The translations under genes were made by a program, and so were the position numbers. A stretch of 64,000 bases of DNA from VAZQ01 sp963841705 (lineage in GTDB: Bacteria; Pseudomonadota; Alphaproteobacteria; Rhizobiales; Xanthobacteraceae). The DNA lies in assembly GCA_963841705.1 (NCBI GenBank), contig CAWJDY010000044.1:124001-188000 (forward strand). Direction: 5' to 3'. Position 1 is the stretch's first letter; every line of letters starts with the position of its first letter. This document shows, piece by piece, positions 24,888 through 34,206 of this stretch. Below the pieces are notes generated by a model, which saw only the letters and a list, made by a program, of their open reading frames with translations, did not search any database and was not told where the DNA came from.

Positions 24888-25634
24888 ATGCCTCATATCG
24901 AAGCTGCCAAGGTCTCGCTCGTCTACGACACGCCCTCCGGGCGGGTTTGCGCGCTCGAGGAGGTGAGCTTCGGCATCGAGACCTCGGAATTCCTCTGCAT
25001 CGTCGGTCCTTCGGGCTGCGGCAAGTCGAGCCTGCTCAATATCATCGCCGGCTTCCTGACGCCCACCGCCGGCGAGATCCGCATCGGCGGCCAGCCGGTC
25101 ACCGGCCAGGGGCTTGATCGCGGCGTGGTGTTCCAAGATTTCGCCCAGCTCTTCCCATGGCGCACGGCGCTGGGAAACGTGAGCTTCGGCCTCGAGATGA
25201 AAGGGGTCGGGAGGGCCGAGCGCGAGGAGCTCGCGCGCAGGCAGCTCGCGCTGGTCAAGCTCGAAAAGTTCGCGCAATCCTATCCGCACCACCTGTCGGG
25301 CGGAATGCAGCAGCGCGTCGCCATTGCGCGGGCGCTCGCCTACAACCCGTCGGTGCTGCTGATGGACGAGCCGTTCGCGGCGCTCGATGCCCTGACCAGG
25401 GACGAGATGCAGCGGCTGTTGGCGGAGGTGTGGCGGGAAACGCGCAAGACTGTCGTCTATGTCACCCATAACGTGGCGGAGGCGGTATACCTCGCCGACC
25501 GCGTGCTGGTGATGACGCCGCATCCGGGAAGGGTGAAGACGGATATGCGTGTTGCCCTTGCGCGTCCGCGCGATCCGCTCAGTATCGCGTTTCTGGAGCA
25601 TCAGAAAATGCTGTTGCATCATCTCGGCCCGTAG
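24888..25634 (+). CDS. NitT/TauT-type ABC ATPase
   Basis: ATPase of the SsuB/TauB family, 248 residues. Visible are Walker A GPSGCGKSS, Q-loop FQDFAQLFPW, signature SGGMQQRVAIARAL, Walker B VLLMDEPFAALDALTR and the switch His in VYVTHNVAEAVYLADRV. The C-terminus ends in the family-typical HPGRVKTDM region. The ATG has no Shine-Dalgarno sequence because the preceding bases are repeat sequence (GCCCCACA), so translation may depend on coupling with the upstream permease. Downstream, a palindrome lies before the binding-protein gene. Confidence 0.93.
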   Translation: MPHIEAAKVSLVYDTPSGRVCALEEVSFGIETSEFLCIVGPSGCGKSSLLNIIAGFLTPTAGEIRIGGQPVTGQGLDRGVVFQDFAQLFPWRTALGNVSFGLEMKGVGRAEREELARRQLALVKLEKFAQSYPHHLSGGMQQRVAIARALAYNPSVLLMDEPFAALDALTRDEMQRLLAEVWRETRKTVVYVTHNVAEAVYLADRVLVMTPHPGRVKTDMRVALARPRDPLSIAFLEHQKMLLHHLGP

Positions 25635-25672
25635 CGCGGGCTACGCTCGCTGCGCTCGCTAATCCGCCCTAC
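25631..25672. repeat. Palindromic repeat between ATPase and binding-protein genes
   Basis: Outer ends GTAGCGCGGGCTACGCTCGC and GCTAATCCGCCCTACG pair imperfectly, with an inner GCTCGCTGCGCTCGC hairpin. Its left end covers the ATPase stop codon. This type of sequence is frequent between genes in Bradyrhizobium relatives (from memory). Confidence 0.65.
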
Positions 25673-25763
25673 GACTACTCGACAGGAGAGCGGGTAGAGC
25701 TGCCCTTTCAGAGCTGCAAAGTGTGTTACGAACTGCGAGCGGATTACCTCGGAGGAGAACGCC

Positions 25764-26741
25764 ATGAAAAAAATCACGCGGCGGCAATGTCTCGCTGCCG
25801 GCGCTGCGATGCTCGCGGCAGGCGCGGCGGGGACGCGAGCGGCTTTTGCGCTCGATACCGTGCGCCAGGGCTACCAGACCAATATCTGGGGCATGCCGAC
25901 CTATTATCTGCTGCGGTCCGGTCTGTTGGAGAAGCACAGCATCAAATTCGAGGAATTCGCCGTTCCCTCCGGCAATCTCACCATGCAGCAGATGGTGGCG
26001 CGCCAGGTCGATCTCGGCACCTATGCCGGGCAATCCTTCATCATCGGGCACGACAAGGGCGGCCTTGTCGTAATCGCGCAGATCGAAACCGTGGGCAAGA
26101 CCGCGCAGATCGTCGTCCGCAAGGACCTCAATATCAGCAAGGTCGAGGAGCTCAGCGGCCGCAAGGTGGCCAATCAGACCGGCTCGTCGGTAGGCAATAT
26201 CTTCGTGGATATCATCGCGCCCAATGCCGGGCTCAAGAAGGGCGACTTCCAGGAAGTGCGCATGGACGTCAACAACATGGTTTCCGCCATGGCGGCAAAG
26301 ACCGTGGATGCCATGGTCAACGTGGAACCCTACAATGAGGTCGCCGTCGCCGAGGGCATCGGCACGTCGATCATGGACTTCTCGAGCGTGGACAAGATAC
26401 CGGTGTTCATGGCGGCCACTCCCGATTTCATCGAGAAGAGTGCCGACACGGCGGTCGCCTATCTGAAGGCCTGGCGCGATGCCGCGCGCGATTTCAAGGA
26501 CAACCCCGCCAAAGTGAGCGATGTGATCTATTCGTTCTTCACCTCGAAGGGCTACAACATGTCGCGGGAAGTTTTCGCCAAGGCGCTGGCGCGGGTTGAG
26601 GTCAACCCAAGTTTTCCACCCGATCTCGTGCCGGGCTTGCAGCGCGATGCGGAGGTTCTTCTGCGCGAGAAGAAGATTTCCGCCATTCCGGACTGGAAGA
26701 AGGCGCTGCGGCCCGATCTTTGGGCGAAGGCGAGCTCATAG
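25764..26741 (+). CDS. NitT/TauT-type ABC substrate-binding protein
   Basis: Periplasmic binding protein, 325 residues, of the SsuA/TauA/NMT1-like type. The N-terminus MKKITRRQCLAAGAAMLAAG then an Ala-rich cleavage region is a twin-arginine-like signal. The ligand-binding core starts VRQGYQTNIWGMPTYYL, followed by MQQMVARQVDLGTYAGQS and GRKVANQTGSSVGNIFVDI, the usual ligand-contact strands. It closes the four-gene importer (permease, permease, ATPase, binding protein) and lies 130 bases from the ATPase stop, with GGAGGAGAACGCC before the ATG, a much stronger ribosome-binding site than any other gene in the operon. That fits the excess of binding protein needed. Confidence 0.9.
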   Translation: MKKITRRQCLAAGAAMLAAGAAGTRAAFALDTVRQGYQTNIWGMPTYYLLRSGLLEKHSIKFEEFAVPSGNLTMQQMVARQVDLGTYAGQSFIIGHDKGGLVVIAQIETVGKTAQIVVRKDLNISKVEELSGRKVANQTGSSVGNIFVDIIAPNAGLKKGDFQEVRMDVNNMVSAMAAKTVDAMVNVEPYNEVAVAEGIGTSIMDFSSVDKIPVFMAATPDFIEKSADTAVAYLKAWRDAARDFKDNPAKVSDVIYSFFTSKGYNMSREVFAKALARVEVNPSFPPDLVPGLQRDAEVLLREKKISAIPDWKKALRPDLWAKASS

Positions 26742-26835
26742 CGCCGACCTCAACCTTTCGAGGGTCGCCCCATGGCCGTTGCCAAAGGCAGTCCGCTGCT
26801 GCCCGCAGGCTTTCGAGCTTTGCCGTGACCCGCGT

Positions 26836-29823
26836 TCAGCGGGGCTCACCCAGGATACGTTCGAAGCACGTCCTCACCTTGGGCTGGGTCTCTTGCAGGT
26901 ATGCCTCGAGGGTCTTGAAGTCGGGAACGTCGGCTGCACGGGCGAGCAGCGAGATCAATGCGCGCGAGGCGGTGGCGGGATCGAACCGTCGTGGCAGACA
27001 CAACCGCAGGATCTGGGTGAGCGCGTCATAGAGGCGCACCGCAGACCGGAGCACTTCGGCATCTTGGGTCTCGATTGCTCCCAGTCGCCACGCCTTCTCG
27101 ATGACCCGCGCGGTCGACGTGTCGAGAATCTCCGGCGCTTCCGAAGCATGGATAAGCTGCAAATATTGCGCGATGAACTCAATGTCGATCAGGCCGCCTG
27201 CGGCGTATTTCAGGTCCCATGGATCGGCCTCGCCCTTCTCTGTTGCAATCGCGCGCCGCATCTCGGTCACGTCAGCCGCAATCGCGCGCGCCTCACATGG
27301 GCGCGTCAACACGGCGCGGATCACATCTCCGACTCGCCTGGCGAACTGCGGCGAGGAGGAGGAGATGAGGCGCGCGCGGGTGAGCGCCATGTGCTCCCAC
27401 GTCCACGCCTCCTTTTCCTGGTACTCGGCAAATCCATCGATCTGCGTGGCAAGCGGCCCGGAGCGGCCGGAAGGCCGCAACCGCATGTCTACCCGATAAA
27501 GCACGCCATAATTGGTCTGAGCAGTGAGCGCGCTGATCAGGCGCTGGGTCAGCCGCGTGAAATATTGCGATCCATAAAGCGGGCGCGGCCCACCCAATTC
27601 GGGATTTCGGGGGTCAAAGTCGTACACCACTATGAGATCGAGGTCCGACGTGGACGTCATCTCACGACCACCGAGCTTTCCAAGCGCCAGAATGGCAATC
27701 TCCTGATCCATCATCCGCCCGTGCTGCTGCGCAAAGTTCGCCTCGGTGGCGAGGTGCAGGGAGCGGATCAGAACGTCGGCGAGGCGGGCAAACGCCTCCC
27801 CCGCCTGGTCCGCCGAGGCGGTACCTGAAAGAATGCGAATTCCGATCAGGAACATCTGCTCCTGGGCGAAGATCCTGATGCGATCGAGATGCTCTTCATA
27901 GGAGGCCGCCTGCGTGATCGATCTTTCGAGGGCTGTCGCCAGCTCCAATTCCTCGGGAAGTGCCCCGAAAAAACTCGGGTCGATCACCGCGTCCATGACT
28001 TCCGGGAATTGCGCGAGGCTGTCCGCAAGACGCGGCGCACTGCTCAGCACCAGAGCCATCAAGGCGATCAGATCGGGATTTTGCCGCAACAGCGAGAACA
28101 GGCGCCCGCCGCCATGCAGCCCCGCGAGGAAACGATCGAACGCCACGACGGCATCATCGGCGTTGGGAGAGCTGGCGAAATGATAGAGCAGAAACGGAAT
28201 GATCTGGCCGAGCTGCTCGCGCGCGAAGCTTCCCCGCAGGGAGCCATATGCGGACGTATTCCAGCGCCGCACCAGAGCGGACGTCTGCAACGGCTCCCGA
28301 AACCCCATAGCGGCCAGCCGGTCGAGCGTTTCCCGATCGTCCGCATCAGGTGGAAAGTTCAACTCTGCGGGTGCACCGCCGGCCGGCAAGGCGTGCTCGA
28401 AAAGACTTCCATAATGTCGCTGGACGTTGCGCAAGTGAACCAGCAGCGCCTCGGCGAGCTGATCGCGGCCGGAGAAGCCGGCAAAACGCGCAAATCGTTC
28501 CAGCTGGTCGCGATCGGCGGGCAGCGTGTGTGTCTGCTCGTCGGCGACCATCTGCAGCCGGTTTTCAATGGCGCGCAGGAAACAATAGGCCGAGCTGAGG
28601 TCGGCATGCGCCCCCGCGTCGATCCAGCCACCTTGCCGCAGCGCATCGAGGGTCGTCAGAGTTGGCCTGGTGCGCAGCTCGGGGTGCCGCCCTCCGGCAA
28701 TCAGCTGCTGGGTCTGAACAAAGAACTCGATCTCGCGGATGCCGCCGCGACCTAGCTTGATGTTGTGCCCCTCGACGGCGATCTCCTCATGCCCGCGATA
28801 GGCATGAATCTGCCGCTTCATGGCGTGCACATCCGCGACAGACGCGAAATCGAGATATTTGCGCCAGATGAAAGGCGAGAGGTCGGTGAGGAGCCTCTCG
28901 GCAGCCTCAAGATCGCCCGCGCACGGGCGGGCCTTGATCAGCGCCGCACGCTCCCAATTCTGACCGCGACTCTCGTAATAATCGAGCGCTGCCGGCATGG
29001 ATATGGCGATCTGAGTGGAGGAAGGATCAGGACGCAGCCGCAGATCCATACGAAAGACGTAACCGTCAACGGTACGCTCCTGCAGCAGTTTCACCAACCT
29101 GCGGGTCAAGCGTACATAGACTGCCGCAGGCTCGGTTCCTGCAGCGATGGCAGCCGGATCATAAAAGACGATCAGATCGATATCGCTGGAATAGTTGAGC
29201 TCGTTGGCGCCCATCTTGCCCATGGCAAGCACGATGTAGCCCGATCGTGCCGGATTCGGCGGTTCCGCCCCCCGGAGCTTGCCGCGTATGCGCGGATCCA
29301 TCAGCAGGTAGCGAACCGCCGCGTCGACTGCCGTGTCCGCTAGTCTGGTCTGGGCCTCGATCAGCTGCGTGATGGGCCACACGCCGCCCAGATCGGTAAT
29401 CGCAATAAGCAGGGCCCCATCTGCTTTCATTTGCCGCAACAAACGCATGGCTTCCGCATCATCATGCGCTGCGGTGACTACACTCCTGGTATCTGAAAGA
29501 ATCGCTTCCAAGCGGCGCTCGGGGTCCTGCTCGAGGAGCTCGGCAAACCGATCCGGCGAGGCTTCCAGCAGGTCCCAAAGGTAAGGTGACCCGCGGGCAA
29601 GGGCCGCGATCAGGGTATGAAGCAAGGGTTGCTCGGCGCTCAGGTGCTTGATCGTCTTGCCGGCCGGCGTCTGCGCTATCTCCTCGAGCCAATCCTGGAG
29701 GAAAGCCTCGCCGACGTCGCCGGCCGAAAGAGTTGGATCGGGCGCGCGGCTTATCCGCCGCCATAAAGCTCTGCTCCCGCATGCGATGCCGCGATCAGCT
29801 CCGATATTTGCCGCCTCAGACAC
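26836..29823 (-). CDS. glnE: Glutamine synthetase adenylyltransferase / adenylyl-removing enzyme
   Basis: Bifunctional regulator that adds AMP to, and removes it from, glutamine synthetase in response to PII and glutamine. The 995-residue length is the full two-domain form. The N-terminal adenylyl-removing nucleotidyltransferase has GKMGANELNYSSDIDLIVFY at 202-221 (Ser213, Asp214, Asp216), and the C-terminal adenylyltransferase has GKLGGREMTSTSDLDLIVVY around 715-735; each is followed by a helical GlnD-like regulatory domain. The gene is the last of a minus-strand series behind a two-component pair, 75 bases from the kinase start on the other side. Position next to these genes appears typical for Rhizobiales, though no functional tie is known. 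Confidence 0.96.
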   Translation of the reverse strand: MSEAANIGADRGIACGSRALWRRISRAPDPTLSAGDVGEAFLQDWLEEIAQTPAGKTIKHLSAEQPLLHTLIAALARGSPYLWDLLEASPDRFAELLEQDPERRLEAILSDTRSVVTAAHDDAEAMRLLRQMKADGALLIAITDLGGVWPITQLIEAQTRLADTAVDAAVRYLLMDPRIRGKLRGAEPPNPARSGYIVLAMGKMGANELNYSSDIDLIVFYDPAAIAAGTEPAAVYVRLTRRLVKLLQERTVDGYVFRMDLRLRPDPSSTQIAISMPAALDYYESRGQNWERAALIKARPCAGDLEAAERLLTDLSPFIWRKYLDFASVADVHAMKRQIHAYRGHEEIAVEGHNIKLGRGGIREIEFFVQTQQLIAGGRHPELRTRPTLTTLDALRQGGWIDAGAHADLSSAYCFLRAIENRLQMVADEQTHTLPADRDQLERFARFAGFSGRDQLAEALLVHLRNVQRHYGSLFEHALPAGGAPAELNFPPDADDRETLDRLAAMGFREPLQTSALVRRWNTSAYGSLRGSFAREQLGQIIPFLLYHFASSPNADDAVVAFDRFLAGLHGGGRLFSLLRQNPDLIALMALVLSSAPRLADSLAQFPEVMDAVIDPSFFGALPEELELATALERSITQAASYEEHLDRIRIFAQEQMFLIGIRILSGTASADQAGEAFARLADVLIRSLHLATEANFAQQHGRMMDQEIAILALGKLGGREMTSTSDLDLIVVYDFDPRNPELGGPRPLYGSQYFTRLTQRLISALTAQTNYGVLYRVDMRLRPSGRSGPLATQIDGFAEYQEKEAWTWEHMALTRARLISSSSPQFARRVGDVIRAVLTRPCEARAIAADVTEMRRAIATEKGEADPWDLKYAAGGLIDIEFIAQYLQLIHASEAPEILDTSTARVIEKAWRLGAIETQDAEVLRSAVRLYDALTQILRLCLPRRFDPATASRALISLLARAADVPDFKTLEAYLQETQPKVRTCFERILGEPR

Positions 29824-29898
29824 GTGCTCTCCCTGCGGCCGCCGTTATCGAGCTGACACGACGGCAACGCGCAAGGGCATTAGCTAGATGGCTCGGGA

Positions 29899-31314
29899 CT
29901 ATTGCGCCAGGGCTGCGTGGCCGCTTCGGGGAAGCGACACGACGGTCCTGAGACCGGGGTGGTTATCCTCCAGCTTGAGCTCACCGCCATGCAGCCGCGC
30001 GACGGCGGATGCGAGGCTGAGCCCAAGGCCGGAACCTGGCAATGACCGGCTCTGCTCGAGCCGCACGAAGCGTTCCATCACCCGCCCGCGGTCCGCTTCC
30101 GGAATGCCTCGGCCTGAATCTGCGACCGTAAGCCGGATGCGCTCGCCGTCCGGAACCGCCGCGATCACGATTTCAGGTTCCGCCCCATTCATCTCGATCG
30201 GCGTAGGCACGCCGTATTTGATCGCGTTGTCAACCAGATTGGCGAGCGCCTGACTTATGAGCTCCCGGTTGCCCTTCAGCGGGACAGGAGCCGGCGCCTC
30301 CACCCGCAGGCGAATGCCTTTCTCGTCGGCCAGCGGCTCGTACAGCTCGCCCACGCCGCGCGCTATCTCGGCCGCGTCTACATCGATCATGCCGTCGCGG
30401 GCTTGCCCCAACTCCGCCCGCGCTATCATCAGCAGCGCGTTGAAGGTTCGAATAAGCGCGTCGGACTCCTCTATCGTGCCCTCAAGCGCGCGGCGATATT
30501 GCAATTCATCCTCGGCCAGGCGCAGCGCTTCTTCGCAGCGATTGCGCAGCCGCGTGAGCGGCGTTTTCAGATCGTGGGCGATGTTATCCGACATCTCCTT
30601 CAGTCCATGCATGAGCGCCTCGATGCGCTCCAGCATGTCGTTGAGGTTGTCGGCGAGGCGATCGAGCTCATCGCCCGTACCGGCGATCGGAAGGCGGCCG
30701 GTCAGATCGCCTTCCATGATCAGGCGGGTGGTTGCGGTCATCGCATCGACACGCTTGAGCACGCGGCGCGTCACGAACAGACCTCCGGCAACGCCAAGCA
30801 CGATGACAACAGCCAGCGACCACCGGCCTGCCGCCAGCACAATCTCACGCAGGCGCTCGCGCTCTTCCAGATCGCGCCCCACCAGCAGCCGGAATCCCGC
30901 CGGCAACTGAAACACGCGAACCAGCGCGTGATGCTCGGTGCCGTCGAGGTCATCGAGCCGGCGATAGGCCGTTTCCTGCCAACCGGTCGAGTTGAGAACT
31001 CCGGTGGACAGCCAGCCCACATTCCCGGCAAGACCCTCCCCTGCGGGAGTGGTCAGGAGATACAGGCTCGATCCCGGTCGACGCGACCTTGCATCGACTA
31101 TGAAAACCAGGCGGCGGATGCCGCCCTGGCGATATTGTTCCGCGAGTCCGGTGATCTCGGCATCCACCGTCTGGGTGATCTGCTCGGTGATCAGACGACG
31201 CGTATTCCAGGCGAAATAGCCGAGCAGGAACGCGGCGAACACCGCGAAAATGCTCAGATAGACCAGCGTCAGCTTGAACGCGGTCGTGCGCAGAAGCTTG
31301 CCGAGGGCCGTCAT
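29899..31314 (-). CDS. Sensor histidine kinase with HAMP domain
   Basis: Envelope sensor kinase of 471 residues. A membrane helix near residues 13-33, a periplasmic domain of about 125 residues and a second helix near 168-187 are followed by a HAMP domain (RLIMEGDLTGRLP), then the HisKA motif NIAHDLKTPLTRLRNR with phospho-acceptor His247. The ATPase site has N box LANLVDNAIKYG, G1 DSGRGIPEADR and G2 GSGLGLSLASA. Its partner is the OmpR-type regulator encoded just upstream on the same strand; the 88-base gap between them contains a 29-nt palindrome. The signal sensed is unknown; location beside degP suggests envelope or redox stress. Confidence 0.92.
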   Translation of the reverse strand: MTALGKLLRTTAFKLTLVYLSIFAVFAAFLLGYFAWNTRRLITEQITQTVDAEITGLAEQYRQGGIRRLVFIVDARSRRPGSSLYLLTTPAGEGLAGNVGWLSTGVLNSTGWQETAYRRLDDLDGTEHHALVRVFQLPAGFRLLVGRDLEERERLREIVLAAGRWSLAVVIVLGVAGGLFVTRRVLKRVDAMTATTRLIMEGDLTGRLPIAGTGDELDRLADNLNDMLERIEALMHGLKEMSDNIAHDLKTPLTRLRNRCEEALRLAEDELQYRRALEGTIEESDALIRTFNALLMIARAELGQARDGMIDVDAAEIARGVGELYEPLADEKGIRLRVEAPAPVPLKGNRELISQALANLVDNAIKYGVPTPIEMNGAEPEIVIAAVPDGERIRLTVADSGRGIPEADRGRVMERFVRLEQSRSLPGSGLGLSLASAVARLHGGELKLEDNHPGLRTVVSLPRSGHAALAQ

Positions 31315-31342
31315 CGCCTTCGCTCACTTGATGGTGGCGCTA

Positions 31343-31371
31343 GTAGGGGCGGGTTTGAAACCCGCCCCTAC
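31343..31371. repeat. 29-nt palindrome, copy 1
   Basis: Perfect 14-base arms (GTAGGGGCGGGTTT and its complement) around a single central G. It lies between the response regulator stop and the kinase start. Copy 2 at 43543-43571 has the reverse-complement centre, so the two are identical on opposite strands. Confidence 0.9.
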
Positions 31372-31402
31372 GTTAGACACCTTACTCGACCCATTCGCTT
31401 TA

Positions 31403-32074
31403 TCATTTGTCGCGGATTACGTAACCGGCACCGCGAACCGTGTGAAGCAATGGTTGGGCAAAACCCTTGTCGATCTTGGACCGCAAGCGCGAAATGTGCA
31501 CGTCGATGACATTGGTCTGGGGATCGAAATGGTAATCCCAGACGTTCTCCAAGAGCATGGTGCGCGTCACTACCTGGCCCGCGTGCTTCATGAGATATTC
31601 GAGCAGGCGGAACTCGCGCGGCTGAAGGATAATCTCCTCCCCGCCGCGCATGACCTGATGCGACAGCCGATCAAGCTGCAGATCCCCGACGCGGTAGACC
31701 GTTTCCTCTCGGCCGCCCCGTCTGCGGGCCAGCACTTCCGTGCGTGCGAGAAGTTCTGAGAAAGAGTAGGGTTTGGGCAGATAGTCGTCTCCGCCGGCAC
31801 GCAGACCCTTTACCCGATCATCCACTTGTCCAAGCGCCGAGAGGATGAGAGCCGGGGTTTCGATCCCCTTGCTGCGCAAGGTCCCGATGAGCGAGAGCCC
31901 ATCAAGCTTGGGCAGCATGCGATCAACGATCAGCACGTCGTACTGGCCATTGAGTGCCAGGGCCAGTCCTTCCTCGCCATCGGCCGCCAATTCCGCCATA
32001 TGCCCGACCTCTCGAAATGCCTTGGCCAGGTAGTCGGCGGCATCGCGATCATCTTCAATAATCAGAAGACGCAT
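31403..32074 (-). CDS. OmpR-family response regulator
   Basis: DNA-binding response regulator of 223 residues. The receiver domain begins MRLLIIEDDRDAADYLAKAF with acidic Asp8 and Asp9, phospho-acceptor Asp51 (VLIVDRMLPKLDG) and Lys in YLPKPYS. The C-terminal winged helix includes LQPREFRLLEYLMKHAGQVV then TRTMLLENVWDYHFDPQTNV and the terminal HTVRGAGYVI. I start at ATG 32074, giving the normal MRLLIIEDD; an ATG at 32161 adds 29 residues without family support and lies in repeat-proximal DNA. It precedes its kinase in a bicistronic unit and follows degP on the same strand after a hairpin-rich gap. Confidence 0.94.
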   Translation of the reverse strand: MRLLIIEDDRDAADYLAKAFREVGHMAELAADGEEGLALALNGQYDVLIVDRMLPKLDGLSLIGTLRSKGIETPALILSALGQVDDRVKGLRAGGDDYLPKPYSFSELLARTEVLARRRGGREETVYRVGDLQLDRLSHQVMRGGEEIILQPREFRLLEYLMKHAGQVVTRTMLLENVWDYHFDPQTNVIDVHISRLRSKIDKGFAQPLLHTVRGAGYVIRDK

Positions 32075-32170
32075 GAGGAATTTCCGGTCTCTCGCAGCGA
32101 TGAGATCCCTGTCGGAAACAGCAGGACTGATTGATGTGATCATAGCGGCGAACTCGCGCAATGTCCCTGC

Positions 32171-32272
32171 CGCAAGTCGGGCTTGCCCGACTTGCGAATC
32201 ATGATGCGCAACCGGGACAAGCCCCGGTTGCGTGGGTTATTCAAAGGGGCGGCGGTTTGACCCGCCGCCCCT
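32171..32272. repeat. Tandem array of three different palindromes
   Basis: CGCAAGTCGGGC-tt-GCCCGACTTGCG at 32171-32196; CGCAACCGGG-acaagc-CCCGGTTGCG at 32207-32232; GGGGCGGCGG and its complement around TTTGAC at 32246-32271. The third has the same GGGGCGG...TTTGA core style as the 29-nt palindrome family. Confidence 0.8.
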
Positions 32273-32362
32273 CAGCCCACTCCATACCGACGGGGGCGAC
32301 GAATGCCGGCATGGAGCTGGACGCGAAGAAACGAGCGGTACTCCACTCGTTCCCCAGGTAAA

Positions 32363-32393
32363 CCGTCCTCCGGGCAGCACTGCCCGAGGACGG
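32363..32393 (-). terminator. Probable transcription terminator of degP
   Basis: CCGTCCTC and GAGGACGG arms with inner GGGCA/TGCCC and a GCAC loop, one bulged base; ten bases past the degP stop on the minus strand, followed by TTTACC. GC-rich stem of 13 base pairs with a short T run. Confidence 0.6.
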
Positions 32394-32402
32394 CTCATTC
32401 GC

Positions 32403-33923
32403 TCAAACGCGGCCGAGCGGCAACGCAACGAACTTCGTCGTGTCGCCCGACTTCACGCGCATGAGCACTGAACGCTTTCCCCCCTTTTGCGCCTCATTCA
32501 GCGCGCTGCGCACATCACCGGGGCGAGCCACCTGCTTGCCCGCGACCTCCAGGATGACGTCACCGGTCTGAAAGCCGTGCTCGGAAGCGATGCCGTCTGG
32601 ATCCACCTTGGTGACCACGACACCTTCGGAGCCACTGCCGGCGACCTGGCCCGCCGGCGCGAGCGTGAGCCCAAGCCGCGGTATCTCGCCGCCGTTCGGC
32701 GCCGAATGCTCGGGAGCTGTTGCGCGCGCTTCACGTTGGTTGGGCAATTCGCCAAGCGTCACCGCGAGGCTCTTTTCCGCTCCTTTGTGCCAGACCGTAA
32801 GATTGACCGATGTGCCCGGAGCGATGGAGCCGATCTGCTTTGCAAGATCGCGCGCATCCCTCACTGCGATTCCGTTCACGGCAGTGATGACGTCGCCTGC
32901 CTCCACGCCCGCCTTGGCAGCCGGCGCGTTCGCCTGCGGCTCGGAAACCAGCGCACCTTCGGTTTTCTTGAGGCCGATGCTCTCTGCAATTTCCGGCGTC
33001 ACCGGCTGGATTTGCACGCCGATCCATCCGCGGGTCACCGTGCCCTTGTCCTTGAGCTGGGCGACCACTGATTTCACCGTGCTCGCGGGAATGGCAAAAG
33101 CAATGCCTACCGAGCCGCCGGAGGGCGAGAAAATGGCGGTGTTCACGCCAATGACGTTCCCGTCCACGTCGAAGGTTGGCCCGCCTGAATTGCCCTTGTT
33201 GACCGGCGCGTCGATCTGAATGAAATCGTCGTATGGGCCGGCGCCGATGTCACGCCCCCGTGCGGAGACGATGCCGGCGGTGACGGTGCCGCCTAGTCCA
33301 AACGGATTGCCGACCGCCAGAACCCAATCCCCGATACGCGGCGCCTGGTCGGAAAGCTTCACAAATGGAAAATCACTACGGCCCTCGACCTTGATCAAGG
33401 CCACATCCGTGCGCGGATCCGTTCCTATCACCTTTGCCCCGTACGTTTTGCCGTCATCGGTCGTGATCTCGACCGTGTCGGCCTTGTCGACCACGTGATT
33501 ATTGGTCACGGCGTAGCCGTCGGCGGTAATGAAGAAGCCCGAACCCTGGCCGGTGACGAGGCGGTTGTGCGGCGCGGGCCGCTCATCCGGGAGCGTCCCT
33601 TCCGGCAGTCCGAAGCGCCGAAAGAACCGCTCCATGGGGGAGTTGGGACCAAACGGCGAGTTGCCCTCGAAGCCCATCATTCTGGTGCCGGGATCGAGCT
33701 TGACGCGCACGGATATGACAGCGGGCTTTACCTTCTCGACGATGTCGGCAAAGCCCACCGGACGCTGCACGGTCTGCGCGTGAGCGGTATTGGGCCAAGC
33801 AGAGCTGCCACTCTGATGCAGGCCGAAATTGGCGCCGCTGAACAGAATAGTCGCGCCCAATCCAGTTGCGCTGGCGAGCAGAGCGACGCGGCGCGCTGAG
33901 AGGTTACGTAAATTATTGATCAT
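32403..33923 (-). CDS. degP: DegP/HtrA (Do-like) periplasmic serine protease
   Basis: ATP-independent protease and chaperone of the periplasm. Counting from an upstream ATG at 33929, the catalytic triad is His145 (TNNHVVD), Asp175 (RTDVALIKV) and Ser248 (NKGNSGGPTF), followed by two PDZ domains near 285-375 and 410-500. An N-terminal hydrophobic segment (VALLASATGLGATILFSGA) and a site near Ala-His-Ala give a Sec signal. I prefer ATG 33923 because AGGAGG lies seven bases before it but only one base before ATG 33929. The neighbours downstream are a two-component pair and glnE, those upstream cytochrome c maturation genes; the association of degP with ccm genes recurs in Rhizobiales. Confidence 0.95.
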   Translation of the reverse strand: MINNLRNLSARRVALLASATGLGATILFSGANFGLHQSGSSAWPNTAHAQTVQRPVGFADIVEKVKPAVISVRVKLDPGTRMMGFEGNSPFGPNSPMERFFRRFGLPEGTLPDERPAPHNRLVTGQGSGFFITADGYAVTNNHVVDKADTVEITTDDGKTYGAKVIGTDPRTDVALIKVEGRSDFPFVKLSDQAPRIGDWVLAVGNPFGLGGTVTAGIVSARGRDIGAGPYDDFIQIDAPVNKGNSGGPTFDVDGNVIGVNTAIFSPSGGSVGIAFAIPASTVKSVVAQLKDKGTVTRGWIGVQIQPVTPEIAESIGLKKTEGALVSEPQANAPAAKAGVEAGDVITAVNGIAVRDARDLAKQIGSIAPGTSVNLTVWHKGAEKSLAVTLGELPNQREARATAPEHSAPNGGEIPRLGLTLAPAGQVAGSGSEGVVVTKVDPDGIASEHGFQTGDVILEVAGKQVARPGDVRSALNEAQKGGKRSVLMRVKSGDTTKFVALPLGRV

Positions 33924-34206
33924 GGGCATGCCTCCTAACCTGCGGGTCCCAGTTCATTAACTTCTCAATCTCGTCATTTGCCGCAGTGAGGACCGCGTCA
34001 CCGCGCCCCCTTCTCGCAGACAAAATGGGGGACCGCTCCTTACGGGGTGCTGACGGGAAAATTAAACTTTCGTAATGCGCAAATCCCGTTACGGCTCAAG
34101 CTTTTGGGCGATCCCGGATTACCGGCGCACCATTTGCGCCTGACGCGCGCGGACTACGGAACGGCTGGTGTATGCGCTTGCGCTGCGCCGCATCCACGGC
34201 GCGGTT

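Larger units (their letters stand above)
32075..32402. other. Hairpin-rich spacer between degP and response regulator
   Basis: Contains no gene. Three perfect hairpins in tandem (32171-32272) and the putative degP terminator (32363-32393) occupy much of it. The regulator promoter should lie between 32075 and 32170. Confidence 0.7.
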
